Source: Gemmatimonadota bacterium (lineage in GTDB: Bacteria; Gemmatimonadota; Gemmatimonadetes; Palauibacterales; Palauibacteraceae). From it: 50,626 nucleotides of DNA. The position numbers and the translations under genes were made by a program. The notes under the pieces are model-generated. The model did no database searches. It saw only the letters and a list, made by a program, of their open reading frames with translations, and had not been told where the DNA came from. Below, in pieces: positions 16,601-24,610 of this stretch (positions within the stretch are counted from its first letter, which is position 1; each line of letters opens with the position of its first letter). Where the stretch lies: NCBI GenBank assembly GCA_023554245.1, contig JAMJQL010000011.1, positions 1-50,626 on the forward strand, given 5' to 3'.

Positions 16601-17135
16601 CGGCGTGATCATGTCCGGTGTGGGAGTCATCAGCCTGGCCGGGATCGTGGTCAACAACGCGATCGTGCTCGTGGACTACATCGACATCCTTCGGACGAGA
16701 GACGGAATGGAGGAGAGGGAGTCGCTGATCCAGGGTGGCTTGACACGCTTCCGTCCGGTGACATTGACGGCCATCACCACGGTAATGGGACTCGTTCCAC
16801 TCGCGATCGGACTCAATTTCGACTTCGAGGGGCTCTATTCCCGGCTCCGGCCGGACCTGTACTGGGGCGGAGAGCAGGCGGCCTGGTGGGGGCCGATGGC
16901 GATCGCCGTGATCGCCGGGTTGACTTTCGCGACCTTCCTGACTCTCGTGATTCTGCCCGTTCTGCACTCGGTGCTCGATGACTTCAAGACGTTCATGCGT
17001 ATACATCTGCGGCAATCGTCCGACAAAATGCATGAGATGGAAGCCGCGAGAGACTCCGGGAGGGAGCAGGTCGCCGGGGCACGGCATGAAGACGACGAGC
17101 CGAAGCCGGGAAGGGAGCTGGTGACGGCCGGGTGA
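13647..17135 (+). CDS. RND efflux pump permease (AcrB/MexB-like)
   Basis: An 1162-residue inner-membrane transporter, somewhat longer than the usual 1020-1050 owing to extended loops and a charged C-terminal tail. The 12-helix pattern with two large periplasmic loops is clear. The proton-relay segment in TM4 reads Gly-Met-Leu-Val-Asp419-Asn420-Ala-Ile-Val-Val-Val-Glu-Asn, an Asp-Asn variant of the Asp-Asp pair of AcrB. TM10 has Gly-Ile-Val-Val-Asn-Asn-Ala-Ile-Val-Leu-Val-Asp. Loop motifs such as Gly-Val-Ala-Pro-Glu-Asp-Ile-Glu and Phe-Pro-Pro-Gly-Thr-Glu match the HAE1-type pumps for hydrophobic or amphiphilic compounds, rather than heavy-metal pumps. The substrate is not predictable. It is the last overlapping gene of the TetR-controlled operon. 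Confidence 0.95.
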   Translation: MTGDAGREVEGRSRPETSKYKEFWLTSFAVDHPTSVLVLMVLIFLGGLWSYITVPKEATPDITVPFVAVSTIYPGVAPEDIETLITRPIEEELNRIADVKTLSSTSVEGISTITAEFEAGMDMTEALQQVREKVDIAKPELPAAAEEPQIIEFNFSDFPILQVNVAGDYNLVRLKEVAEDLQDEIEQIPAVLSVNLSGGLEREVKVDVDLARLKYYGVSYDDVIDAIREENVTIPGGTIDVGEIKYLVRIPGEFEETRPIEDIVISTPGSTPVYLRDVAEVDFGFKERESYARLNGNPVVTLSVSKRSGENIIETSDAVRAVIEQLRTDFPPGTEVSVTSDNAEYVRDMVSSLENNIISGLILVVAVLLFALGLTNATFVGIAIPLSMFLSFSVIQLLGMTMNMVVLFSLILALGMLVDNAIVVVENIYRFREEGFERKEAAKFATAEVAMPVIAATATTLAAFAPLLIWPGIVGEFMAYLPQTLIITLASSLFVGLVINPTLCSLFMRLEDEPRMRLTREARIAAWVLVALVLLAIGVRNPITAVLLTLTGAGLWWLHGRVLEPLGQWVRESSLPATLDTYERFLRWSMRHRVMMIGGVVTTLLVVVGLFGAFNHGIEFFPESIPPETVWVQIETPTGTRADVTDGVTRQVESELAALEESGDYESVVATTGQKVGGFGNETGTQYATVAVALVDYKEREFDSFGTLEEMRSSIGSGIAGAEISVDKPQEGPPTGLPVNIEIAGEDFETLKQLGDRAVQILSNAPVAARMEGLESDLAEARPELRIEVDREKAKLFGLNTQKIGLTVRNAINGTEASEFRDGEDEYDIVVRLAEQYRNDLNSLADLTISTEEGVQVPLPAVASWRVEEGYSGINRKDLDRVVTVSADVRAGNNANAVLAEVQETLVPFRAELPAGYRLSYTGQQQEQQESEQFLAGAFILALFLIGMILVSQFDSVLKPLLILGTVILSTIGVLIGLLVFRMPFGVIMSGVGVISLAGIVVNNAIVLVDYIDILRTRDGMEERESLIQGGLTRFRPVTLTAITTVMGLVPLAIGLNFDFEGLYSRLRPDLYWGGEQAAWWGPMAIAVIAGLTFATFLTLVILPVLHSVLDDFKTFMRIHLRQSSDKMHEMEAARDSGREQVAGARHEDDEPKPGRELVTAG

Positions 17136-17167
17136 TTCTCACGTGACGCCCTGCCGGCATGATGCAG

Positions 17168-17247
17168 GTGAGAGAGGATCATCAGCCGGCGGCGGGTCAG
17201 GAACAAATTGGGGGGCCGCCCCGTTGCCCGGGATGATCCTCTTTCAC
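17168..17247. repeat. Long inverted repeat downstream of the RND operon
   Basis: The arm GTGAGAGAGGATCATC (17168-17183) is complementary to GATGATCCTCTTTCAC (17232-17247) at 15 of 16 positions; the mismatch would be a G-T wobble. The 48-base loop itself contains GGCGGCGG and GGGGGGCCGCC. It could fold into a strong stem downstream of the pump stop codon (17135), either as an operon end structure or as a regulatory element ahead of the next gene (17304). There is no T-run. Confidence 0.55.
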
Positions 17248-17303
17248 ATCCCGCTCCGATCCGCGTGGTTGCCAGTCTCTCGGTCCGCGCAGAGATTCCG
17301 CGC

Positions 17304-17957
17304 ATGAGAGAATGGACCGTATTGCGAATCCGCGGTGATCGAGGGGCACCGACCCTGGGCGCCGTGCAGTTCCTCGGGTGCATTCACGCGATGCGCGAGG
17401 TGCTCGGTGAATCCCGCTGGCACTTTCGCTGGGAGCTCACCCGGGGCAGCACCGAGTACGACGGATTTCGTTTCGAAGCGCCGTTCGGCTCTCCCGCTCA
17501 GAAGGAGATCACGAATGCCTTCGAGGCCCGGGTTCCGCCCCCGGACGCCGTGGTTGCAGAACCGATGCGGCCGGAGGCCGACCTCGATCCGATCCAGACC
17601 GATGCCGAGCTCGAGGAATGTCTCGACCTGCTGTGGCGTTACTCGGAGTTCGTCCTCGAATTGCGCAGTCGGAACTCCGGTCTGCAGGCCCGACAGATTC
17701 AGCGCCTGACGCCGGGTGCCCTGCTCACCTTCGTGACGGGCGATCGGAGGCATCTCGAGCGCGCGCTCGAGAATTCGAACATCGGTTCGCTGCCTGCCGT
17801 TCCGTTCAGCCGGTTCATGGCTAAGCTGGGCACTGCGCCGCTCTCCTACCGGATCCCGCCTCGATCTCGAGAGGAAGCGGTAGACACTGCCCGTATTCAC
17901 CACCTGACCGGTTGCACCTTCGCGTCCGAATTCTACCCCTTCGCGAAGGCTCCGTGA
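17304..17957 (+). CDS. Hypothetical protein
   Basis: A 217-residue protein if started at the ATG at 17304 (Met-Arg-Glu-Trp-Thr-Val-Leu-Arg-Ile-Arg-Gly). The frame stays open about 32 codons upstream and a GTG there cannot be excluded. No ribosome-binding site is decisive. The sequence is hydrophilic, with an alpha/beta look. Recognisable segments include Leu-Gly-Ala-Val-Gln-Phe-Leu-Gly-Cys-Ile-His-Ala-Met-Arg-Glu-Val-Leu and a glutamate-rich middle (Glu-Leu-Glu-Glu-Cys-Leu-Asp-Leu-Leu-Trp-Arg-Tyr). There is no signal peptide, membrane helix or catalytic motif I can name. It ends in GTGA overlapping the thioredoxin-like gene, so the pair is probably coexpressed. Function is unknown. Confidence 0.6.
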   Translation: MREWTVLRIRGDRGAPTLGAVQFLGCIHAMREVLGESRWHFRWELTRGSTEYDGFRFEAPFGSPAQKEITNAFEARVPPPDAVVAEPMRPEADLDPIQTDAELEECLDLLWRYSEFVLELRSRNSGLQARQIQRLTPGALLTFVTGDRRHLERALENSNIGSLPAVPFSRFMAKLGTAPLSYRIPPRSREEAVDTARIHHLTGCTFASEFYPFAKAP

Positions 17958-18562
17958 CGCTCCGACGTTCTCTCGCGCTCCTGCTGCTCAGCCTCATCGC
18001 GCTGGCGGCGAGCGTGTTCTCGTACCGGACAGCTGCGCCGTCGGATCGTGCCGCCGCGAGCGGCCGGTCGGCGGCCGGGGCCCGACCGGACCCGCTCGCA
18101 GTCGGGCCGTCGGACTGGCTGGCGATCCCGGCGCCCGACGAGCCTTTCATGACTCTGGAAGGCCGGGCCGCCCGTCTGAGCGACTATCGTGGTCAGGTCG
18201 TGCTGTTGAATTTCTGGGGTACGTGGTGCCCACCGTGCCGGGTGGAGATCCCTCACCTGGTGCGCGCGCAGGAGAAACTGGAGGCGCTCGGCGCCACCAT
18301 CATCGCCCCGGCAGTGGGCTCAGGCAGACCGGAGGAGATCCTCGCATTCGCAGTCGAGGCCGGCATCAACTACCCGATCTGGATCGTCAGCGATGCGGTC
18401 GCGGTGGGGAGGTTCGGTGCGCCGGGCTATCCGTTCACCATGCTGATCGGTCCGGACGGGGTGATTCGCAGGACCTATATCGGACCCCAGACGGAGGAAA
18501 TCCTGCTGCGGGATGCCGAGATGCTGCTCTCGGGGGAAGACGCGCCGGCTGCCGCCGGCTGA
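17954..18562 (+). CDS. TlpA/ResA-like membrane-anchored thiol-disulfide oxidoreductase
   Basis: A 202-residue protein starting at a GTG overlapping the preceding TGA. Residues 4-22 form an uncleaved signal-anchor, so the thioredoxin domain faces the periplasm. The catalytic motif is Trp-Cys-Pro-Pro-Cys at 91-95, preceded by Val-Val-Leu-Leu-Asn-Phe-Trp-Gly-Thr. The cis-proline loop is Gly-Tyr-Pro-Phe-Thr (about 157-161). Proteins of this type reduce apo-cytochrome c cysteines or other envelope disulfides. With a heme c lipoprotein elsewhere in the window, a cytochrome maturation role is plausible but not shown. It converges on the ABC exporter gene. Confidence 0.9.
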   Translation: MTLRRSLALLLLSLIALAASVFSYRTAAPSDRAAASGRSAAGARPDPLAVGPSDWLAIPAPDEPFMTLEGRAARLSDYRGQVVLLNFWGTWCPPCRVEIPHLVRAQEKLEALGATIIAPAVGSGRPEEILAFAVEAGINYPIWIVSDAVAVGRFGAPGYPFTMLIGPDGVIRRTYIGPQTEEILLRDAEMLLSGEDAPAAAG

Positions 18563-18578
18563 TGCGCCGTCGTCGCGA

Positions 18579-20402
18579 TCAGCCTGCCGTGACATCCTCG
18601 AAGGGTCTGACTGCTGCTTCCTCCACGAACTCCGGTTCCGGATCGAGCAGCTGACCCCGGTACAGGCGCGCGTACAGCCCATCGGCCGAGGCGAGCTCCG
18701 CGTGGCGCCCCTGCTCGAGGATCTCGCCCCCGTCGACCACGAGAACCCGGTCCGCGCGTTGCACCGTTCGCAGTCGGTGGGCAATGATCAGGGTCGTTCG
18801 ACCCCGCATCGCGCTCTCCAGTGCCTGCTCGACCAGCTGCTCGCTCTCAGTATCGAGGCTGCTCGTGGCCTCGTCGAGGATGAGGATCTCCGGCTCCTTC
18901 AGGAAGATCCGGGCGATCGCGATTCTCTGGCGCTGACCGCCGGAGAGTCTGCTGCCCCTTTCGCCGACCTGGCTATCGTAACCTTCCGCCAGGCGTTCGA
19001 TGAATTCATGCGCGTGAGCCAGACGTGCGGCCCGCTCGATTTCCTCGGCGGTCGCCTCCGGCTTCCCGTAAGCGATGTTCGCCGCTACGGTGTCGGCGAA
19101 CAGAAGCGGGTCCTGCGGTACGATGCCCACGGCGGTGCGAAGCTCGATGAGCGGAATCCGCCTGAGGTCCGTGCCCCGAAGCGTGATGTGACCCTGCGTC
19201 GGATCCCAGAAGCGGGGAACGAGCGACGCGATCGTCGTCTTGCCGGCTCCGCTCGGCCCCACGAGGGCCACGGCCTCTCCGGGCTTCAACTCGACGCTCA
19301 GCCCCCTGAGAATCCACGGCTCTTCCTGCCCGTAACGGAACCAGACGTCGTGGAACGCCAGTCCGCCGGGGTCGCTGGCCGGCGGAAGAGCCTCGGAGTG
19401 CCGGGGCTCCATGATCTCCGGCTCCGTGTCCATCAGGTCGAAGACTCGTTGAGCCGCCCCCATCGCCTCCTGATAACCCGACCAGAGTGAAGCCAGAGCG
19501 GTGATCGCTGCAGCCACGGTCACCGCATAGAGCAGGAAGGAAACGAGTTCACCCGCGGTGATCTCCTGGGCGATGACCAGCCGACCTCCCTCCCACAGAA
19601 CGACGGCGACGCCTCCGAACGCGATGAAGGTGACGAGTCCGAAAAACACGCCCCGCACGAGCGAGCGTCCAACGGCTTCCCGCAGCGCAGACTGGATCCG
19701 TGACCCGTATCGCTGCTCTTCCCACCCTTCACGCACGAAGCTCTGAACCACCGGGATCTGCGTGAGCGCCTCCTCGGCCGCCGCGTTCGCCTGGGCCAGC
19801 CGGTCCTGAACCTTGGTGCTCTGCTTTCGCAGAATCTGACCGAATGCATAGGCGCTCAACACGACGATCGGGGCTACCGTTACCGTGGTCAGCATCAGCC
19901 GCGAATGAAGGACGGCCAGGAGCGCCAGCCCGCCGAACAGGAAGAGAACCTGCCGGAAGAACTCGGCCACCTGGTGACTCAGCACCGTTCCGAGCGTCGA
20001 ACAATCGGACGCCAGGCGGGCGGTGAGCTCGCCCGAGTTTCGGTTCGTGAAGAAGCCCGGCGACAGGGTCAGCAAGTGGGAGTACAGGTCGGTCCTCAGG
20101 CCGGCGACGACGCGCTCCGCCGTGGCGCCCAGCAGGAATACCTGCACGAAGTTGAGAACCGCCTGGATGCCGAACAACCCGATCAGGAAGATCGCGACCC
20201 GATTGAGCATCTCGGGGTCCCGAACCTCGAAAGCGGCGTCCATGAGGTAGCGGACCACCAGGGGGAACGCCAGCCCGATGGCAGCGCTGGCGACCAGCGC
20301 GACGGCGGCAGCGGCAAGGGCGTAGCGATGAGGCTGAAGGCGAGGTATCAGTCGCCGGAGAGGGGATACCGGACGGGCGAGGGTGCTGCTCGAGTCGATC
20401 AT
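18579..20402 (-). CDS. ABC exporter, fused permease and ATPase (MsbA/LmrA type)
   Basis: A 607-residue half-transporter. Residues 25-320 form the six-helix type I exporter membrane domain (with Phe-Phe-Thr-Asn-Arg-Asn-Ser-Gly-Glu-Leu near the intracellular coupling region). Residues 348-590 are the nucleotide-binding domain: Walker A Gly-Pro-Ser-Gly-Ala-Gly-Lys-Thr-Thr (382-390), Q-loop Pro-Gln-Asp (429-431), signature Leu-Ser-Gly-Gly-Gln (486-490), Walker B Ile-Leu-Ile-Leu-Asp-Glu (506-511) and the H-loop in Ile-Ile-Ala-His-Arg-Leu. It would work as a homodimer exporting lipids, peptides or drugs. The ATG follows AGGGG. It is divergent from ctaA across 151 bp. The substrate is not determinable. 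Confidence 0.93.
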   Translation of the reverse strand: MIDSSSTLARPVSPLRRLIPRLQPHRYALAAAAVALVASAAIGLAFPLVVRYLMDAAFEVRDPEMLNRVAIFLIGLFGIQAVLNFVQVFLLGATAERVVAGLRTDLYSHLLTLSPGFFTNRNSGELTARLASDCSTLGTVLSHQVAEFFRQVLFLFGGLALLAVLHSRLMLTTVTVAPIVVLSAYAFGQILRKQSTKVQDRLAQANAAAEEALTQIPVVQSFVREGWEEQRYGSRIQSALREAVGRSLVRGVFFGLVTFIAFGGVAVVLWEGGRLVIAQEITAGELVSFLLYAVTVAAAITALASLWSGYQEAMGAAQRVFDLMDTEPEIMEPRHSEALPPASDPGGLAFHDVWFRYGQEEPWILRGLSVELKPGEAVALVGPSGAGKTTIASLVPRFWDPTQGHITLRGTDLRRIPLIELRTAVGIVPQDPLLFADTVAANIAYGKPEATAEEIERAARLAHAHEFIERLAEGYDSQVGERGSRLSGGQRQRIAIARIFLKEPEILILDEATSSLDTESEQLVEQALESAMRGRTTLIIAHRLRTVQRADRVLVVDGGEILEQGRHAELASADGLYARLYRGQLLDPEPEFVEEAAVRPFEDVTAG

Positions 20403-20553
20403 TTTCCCCTGGTTTCGAGCCGGGACGAATTCGTAGCGATCTTCGACCCGGCCGTCTATCTTCCGGCGCGTGGTGAGAAGAACCTAATCCCGATTCGCCC
20501 GTCCGGTCCATACGTCAGGACGCGAGACGGGAACATACGGTCAGGAGTGCACG

Positions 20554-21555
20554 TTGACTCGATCCGTCCGAGCTCGGACAAGCTGGGGCCGGCTGGCGAC
20601 GGCAGGTGCCGCGGCGAGCCTGGCTTTGATCATATTCGGCGGTGTGGTGAGGATCACGGGTAGCGGCATGGGCTGCGGTGACGACTGGCCGCTGTGCAAC
20701 GGCCAGCTGCTGCCACCGATGGACCTCCCGACCGCAATCGAGTACGGACACCGGCTGGCGGCGCTGGTCGTCGCCGGAATCGTGGTCTGGCTCGCCGTGA
20801 GCGCCTTTCGATCGGCGAATCGTGATCGCCCCTCGATCGATGTGCCGGTGTCGGGCACATGGGTCCGCCTGCGTCGATACAGCCTTCTCGCAGTGACGTT
20901 GCTGGTCGTCCAGATCCTGCTCGGAGCGATCACCGTCTGGCTGGAATTGCCTCCGGCCTCCGTGATCCTGCACCTCGGAACGGCAATGGTTCTGCTGGCG
21001 ACCCTTGCGGTGGCCGCGAGCGAGGCGCTGTCGCCCGGGCGTGTCCGGAAGCTGGACCGTTCCGCCAAGCTCACACTCTGGAGCGCCGTCTTCGGGCTGG
21101 TCGTCGTGGTCGCCGGGGGGCTGGTCGCCAACCTGGATGCCGGTCCCGCCTGCCTGGGTTTCCCCGCATGCAACGGATCGTGGATGCCCGCGGGTGGGAA
21201 TCCGCTCATCCACGTTCATTGGGGCCACCGACTGCTGGCCTACCTGCTCGTCGCGTGGTGCCTGGCACTTCCGTTCCTGGTCCTTCGTGCCCGGCCCGAT
21301 GACCCGGAGCCCCGCCGCAGCGCTTTCTACGTATCGGCCGTGGCGATCGCGCAGCTCGCGGTAGGCGCAGCGATGGTGCTGACGATGCTCAACGGGGCGC
21401 TTCGCGCGGCCCACGTCGGGCTCGGAGCGCTCCTCTTCCTGGTGCTCGTCCGCCTGGCCTGGGTGACGCGGTTCCCGGCTCCGGATGAGGAAGAGGTCAG
21501 CGGCGCAAGCAACGGGCCGCGTTCAGGGGCGGAGCCGAACCCCGTGGCGGGCTGA
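20554..21555 (+). CDS. ctaA: Heme A synthase, COX15/CtaA family
   Basis: A 333-residue integral membrane protein with about eight helices in two homologous halves. The conserved heme-ligand histidines appear in Glu-Tyr-Gly-His-Arg-Leu, Ile-Leu-His-Leu-Gly-Thr-Ala, [10 protein letters not shown] and Ala-Ala-His-Val-Gly-Leu-Gly. Both halves have a periplasmic Cys pair (Cys-Gly-Asp-Asp-Trp-Pro-Leu-Cys and Cys-Leu-Gly-Phe-Pro-Ala-Cys). The enzyme oxidises heme O to heme A for cytochrome aa3-type oxidases, so the cell is expected to respire oxygen. The start is a TTG at 20554, preceded by AGGAG at about 20543. No better in-frame start is present. ctaB and oxidase genes are not in the window. Confidence 0.93.
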   Translation: MTRSVRARTSWGRLATAGAAASLALIIFGGVVRITGSGMGCGDDWPLCNGQLLPPMDLPTAIEYGHRLAALVVAGIVVWLAVSAFRSANRDRPSIDVPVSGTWVRLRRYSLLAVTLLVVQILLGAITVWLELPPASVILHLGTAMVLLATLAVAASEALSPGRVRKLDRSAKLTLWSAVFGLVVVVAGGLVANLDAGPACLGFPACNGSWMPAGGNPLIHVHWGHRLLAYLLVAWCLALPFLVLRARPDDPEPRRSAFYVSAVAIAQLAVGAAMVLTMLNGALRAAHVGLGALLFLVLVRLAWVTRFPAPDEEEVSGASNGPRSGAEPNPVAG

Positions 21556-21570
21556 ACCCGAACGAACTCG

Positions 21571-22866
21571 TCAGACTGCTTCGAGCAGAGCGACGTGTCC
21601 GAGGCCGCCGGCCGCGCATACGCTGACCACGGCCCGCGTTCCGGCCGGTCGGCTCGCGAGTTCTGCCGCGCATTGCGAAAGGATTCGAGCGCCGGTGGCC
21701 CCGAACGGGTGTCCGATGGAGATACTGCCGCCGTTCGGATTCACGCGGTCGCGTGGAAACTCCCCCAGCCCGTCGGTGACCTGCGCGCGTTCTTTCATCC
21801 ACTCGGGACTCTCCAGGGCTGCGATCGTGCAGAGTACCTGTGCAGCGAAGGCTTCGTGGATCTCCCACAGGTCGATCTGATCGTAGCTCAAACCGTTGCG
21901 AACCAGGAGCCGGGGAATGGCGATCGCCGGCGCGATCAGGAGGCCTTCCGTTCGAGGATCGATCGCCGCCTGCTCCCAGTCGAGCAGCCGAACTCGCGGC
22001 AGCGAGTCGGGAAGGCGATCGAGTCCTGCGTCACCGGCGACCCAGCAGCAGGCCGCTCCGTCCGTCAGAGGCGACGAGTTGCCGGCCGTCAGCGTTCCGG
22101 ACTGTCGATCGAAGACCGGCCTGAGGGCGGATAGCGCTTCGAACGAAGTATCCGACCGGGGCATGGTGTCGGCATCCACCGGGAAGGTCCCGGGCGCGAC
22201 CAGGAGAGACCGGAAGAAGCCGTCGCTACTGCCCGCGACCGCCTTCCGATGGCTGTCGACTGCGTACCGGTCCTGGTCTTCGCGCGGAATCGACCAGCGC
22301 TTGGCCATCTCTTCGCAATGCTCCCCCATCGACTTTCGGGTCGACCGCTCCTTGACCGCCGGTATCGCGAGCCTGACGTCCTTCGGCCTGATCTTCCGCA
22401 GCTGCCGTAATGCGGCTCCGGTGCCGCGGGCCGAACCGGCCCGCCTGAGCGCCCGGCTCAGGCCCTTCGAAAGCCCGATCGGGGTATCCGACATCGAATC
22501 GACGCCCCCACAGAGAGCCAGGTCGCCGTGCCCGATCCTGATCGCTGAAGCTGCCTGTGTGGCCGCGGCAAGACTGGTCGCACACTGCTGCACGGTCGTC
22601 CACGCCGGCACGTGCGGATCCAGTCCGGCGTCGAGCCATACTTCCCGGGCCCAGTTGCTGATGCCGATGTTCGGGACGACCGCACCCCAGACGACCATGT
22701 CCACCTCGCCGGATCCATCCACGCCCGTTCCCCGGGGCCCCGCTACGGTCTGCTGTACCACCGGAATCGACAGCTTGAGCGCATCGAATCGCGACAGTTC
22801 GCGGTCGATTTGCGCAAAGGGGCTCCGGAGTCCGGGGAGCAGGTAGACCGGTCTCGTTTCGGGCAT
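21571..22866 (-). CDS. Acetyl-CoA acyltransferase (thiolase), FadI-like
   Basis: A 431-residue protein. The ATG at 22866 follows AGGAG and begins Met-Pro-Glu-Thr-Arg-Pro-Val. The frame stays open upstream but is not thiolase-like there. The nucleophile is Cys95 in Val-Gln-Gln-Cys-Ala-Thr-Ser. The other catalytic blocks are His-Glu-Ala-Phe-Ala-Ala-Gln, Asn-Pro-Asn-Gly-Gly-Ser-Ile-Ser-Ile-Gly-His-Pro-Phe-Gly-Ala-Thr-Gly-Ala-Arg, and Cys-Ala-Ala-Gly-Gly-Leu-Gly near the C-terminus. It performs thiolytic cleavage (or the reverse condensation) of 3-ketoacyl-CoA in fatty acid oxidation. The longer loop around 125-160 (rich in Arg/Lys) resembles FadI-type rather than biosynthetic acetoacetyl-CoA thiolases. 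No hydratase/dehydrogenase partner gene is adjacent. Confidence 0.92.
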   Translation of the reverse strand: MPETRPVYLLPGLRSPFAQIDRELSRFDALKLSIPVVQQTVAGPRGTGVDGSGEVDMVVWGAVVPNIGISNWAREVWLDAGLDPHVPAWTTVQQCATSLAAATQAASAIRIGHGDLALCGGVDSMSDTPIGLSKGLSRALRRAGSARGTGAALRQLRKIRPKDVRLAIPAVKERSTRKSMGEHCEEMAKRWSIPREDQDRYAVDSHRKAVAGSSDGFFRSLLVAPGTFPVDADTMPRSDTSFEALSALRPVFDRQSGTLTAGNSSPLTDGAACCWVAGDAGLDRLPDSLPRVRLLDWEQAAIDPRTEGLLIAPAIAIPRLLVRNGLSYDQIDLWEIHEAFAAQVLCTIAALESPEWMKERAQVTDGLGEFPRDRVNPNGGSISIGHPFGATGARILSQCAAELASRPAGTRAVVSVCAAGGLGHVALLEAV

Positions 22867-23104
22867 CGGGAAATCTCCTGATAGTTCTCCGGCCGGTGCC
22901 CTGTCTGCCCCGCACCGGGTGCTTCGGGTCCCGACCGAGGCTGCTGGCGTCCGATCCGTTCCGGGTGCAAGATGGGACTCCGGTCGGGGACCCGCCACTC
23001 GCAGCTGCCACGTGAGGACGGCGCTGCCGTCAGGTAAAGCAGCCCATGTCGGCGCAACGTCCTCGTGTTAGACAGCACTTGAAACGAAAGCCGTAAGAAT
23101 TGCT

Positions 23105-24610
23105 ATGAAAAGCGTTAAGCCACGTGTTCGATTCGCGCCGAGCCCGACGGGATACCTGCACGTCGGCGGGGCACGAACCGCGCTGTTCAACTACCTCTTC
23201 GCCCGGAACCAGGGGGGTGACTTCCTTCTCCGGATCGAGGACACCGACCGAGAGCGCTCGAGCGGCGATATGACGAATCAGATCCTGGATGCGATGCAGT
23301 GGCTGGGACTCGAGGTCGACGAGCCGCCCGTGCACCAGGCGTATGGGATCGAGCGGCACCGGGCCGACGCGGAGCGCCTGCTGGCAGGCGGACGAGCATG
23401 GCGTTGTTTCGCCACGCAGGACGAGCTGGCCGAGATCAGGACGCGACTGCGCGAGGAAGGTCGTCCGCTGCGCCGCTCGGAATTGCCCGGTCATGGCGGA
23501 GCGGAGACAGCTGAGCGGCTCGCAGCGGGCGAGCCGCACGCCCTCTTCTACTCGGTCCCGGATGGCTCGACCACATTCGATGACATCGTCCACGGGCCGA
23601 CCACGGTCGAGCACGCTCACATGGATGATTTCGTCGTGCTCCGCTCGGACGGAACACCGGTCTACAATCTCGCGGTGGTCTCCGACGACATCGATATGGG
23701 AATCACCCATGTGCTCCGGGGGGACGACCACCTGTCCAACACGCCGAAGCAGATTCTCATCTACGAGGCGCTCGGCGCGATGCTCCCGATCTTCGGGCAC
23801 CTGCCGATGATTCTGGGAGCCGACGGAAAGCGACTCTCGAAGCGCCATGGAGCCGCCTCGGTCGAGGCGTTTCGCGAGGAGGGAATCCTGCCCGAGGCCC
23901 TGGTCAACTTTCTCGCCCTTCTCGGCTGGTCCCCCGGCGACGACCGGGAGGTCATGGACCTGCCGGAGCTGGTCGAGGCTTTCTCACTGGACCGGATTCT
24001 GAAGAAGAGCTCTGTGTTCGATCCCGAGAAACTGGAGTGGCTGAATGGTAGACACCTCCAGCGGAAAAGCGCGGAGCGACTCGCTCCCGTGCTGCTCGAG
24101 CTGCTGCCCGGGATTGAACGAGAGAGGGCAGAAGCCGAGCCCGAGCGGCTTCGGGCGGTTACAGACCTCGTGAAGACGCGGGCGCGTACGGTGGAGTCGA
24201 TGGCTTCGCAGGCCCGGCCGTTCTTCACACCACTCGATCGTATCGAATACGACGAGAAGGCGGCTCGCAAGCACTGGAAGCATGCCGACGAGACGACCGA
24301 ACGGCTCGCAGCCGTGCGAGACGTACTCGCGGGACTGGACGATTTCGACCACGATCTGCTGGAGGAACGGCTACGTGCGGCCGCGTCGGAGCTCGGGATC
24401 GGGGCCGGCAAGCTATTTCAGCCGCTTCGGCTGGCCCTGATGGGATCGGCCGAGAGCCCCGGCATCTTCGACGTGATCGCGCTGCTCGGGCGCGAACGCT
24501 CGCTGGAGCGGATCGATCGCGCGCTGGAGACGCTAGCAGAAGGTCGTGCTGGCTCTCCCGACGAGGGGCCCGAGGCGACGAGTCGAGAGTCCGCAGGCCC
24601 ATCCGAGTGA
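23105..24610 (+). CDS. gltX: Glutamyl-tRNA synthetase
   Basis: A 501-residue class I synthetase. The HIGH-type motif is Ser-Pro-Thr-Gly-Tyr-Leu-His-Val-Gly-Gly-Ala (13-23) and the KMSKS-type motif is Lys-Arg-Leu-Ser-Lys-Arg-His-Gly (242-249). The glutamate pocket residues in Arg-Ile-Glu-Asp-Thr-Asp are present. The length is that of a full bacterial GluRS with the helical anticodon-binding domain. The C-terminus ends with a roughly 15-residue acidic tail that is not part of the core. It charges tRNA-Glu (possibly also tRNA-Gln if the organism relies on the amidotransferase route, which cannot be judged here). The TGA overlaps the GTG of tadA (GTGA). It is divergent from the thiolase across 238 bp, where no clear promoter was identified. 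Confidence 0.97.
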   Translation: MKSVKPRVRFAPSPTGYLHVGGARTALFNYLFARNQGGDFLLRIEDTDRERSSGDMTNQILDAMQWLGLEVDEPPVHQAYGIERHRADAERLLAGGRAWRCFATQDELAEIRTRLREEGRPLRRSELPGHGGAETAERLAAGEPHALFYSVPDGSTTFDDIVHGPTTVEHAHMDDFVVLRSDGTPVYNLAVVSDDIDMGITHVLRGDDHLSNTPKQILIYEALGAMLPIFGHLPMILGADGKRLSKRHGAASVEAFREEGILPEALVNFLALLGWSPGDDREVMDLPELVEAFSLDRILKKSSVFDPEKLEWLNGRHLQRKSAERLAPVLLELLPGIERERAEAEPERLRAVTDLVKTRARTVESMASQARPFFTPLDRIEYDEKAARKHWKHADETTERLAAVRDVLAGLDDFDHDLLEERLRAAASELGIGAGKLFQPLRLALMGSAESPGIFDVIALLGRERSLERIDRALETLAEGRAGSPDEGPEATSRESAGPSE

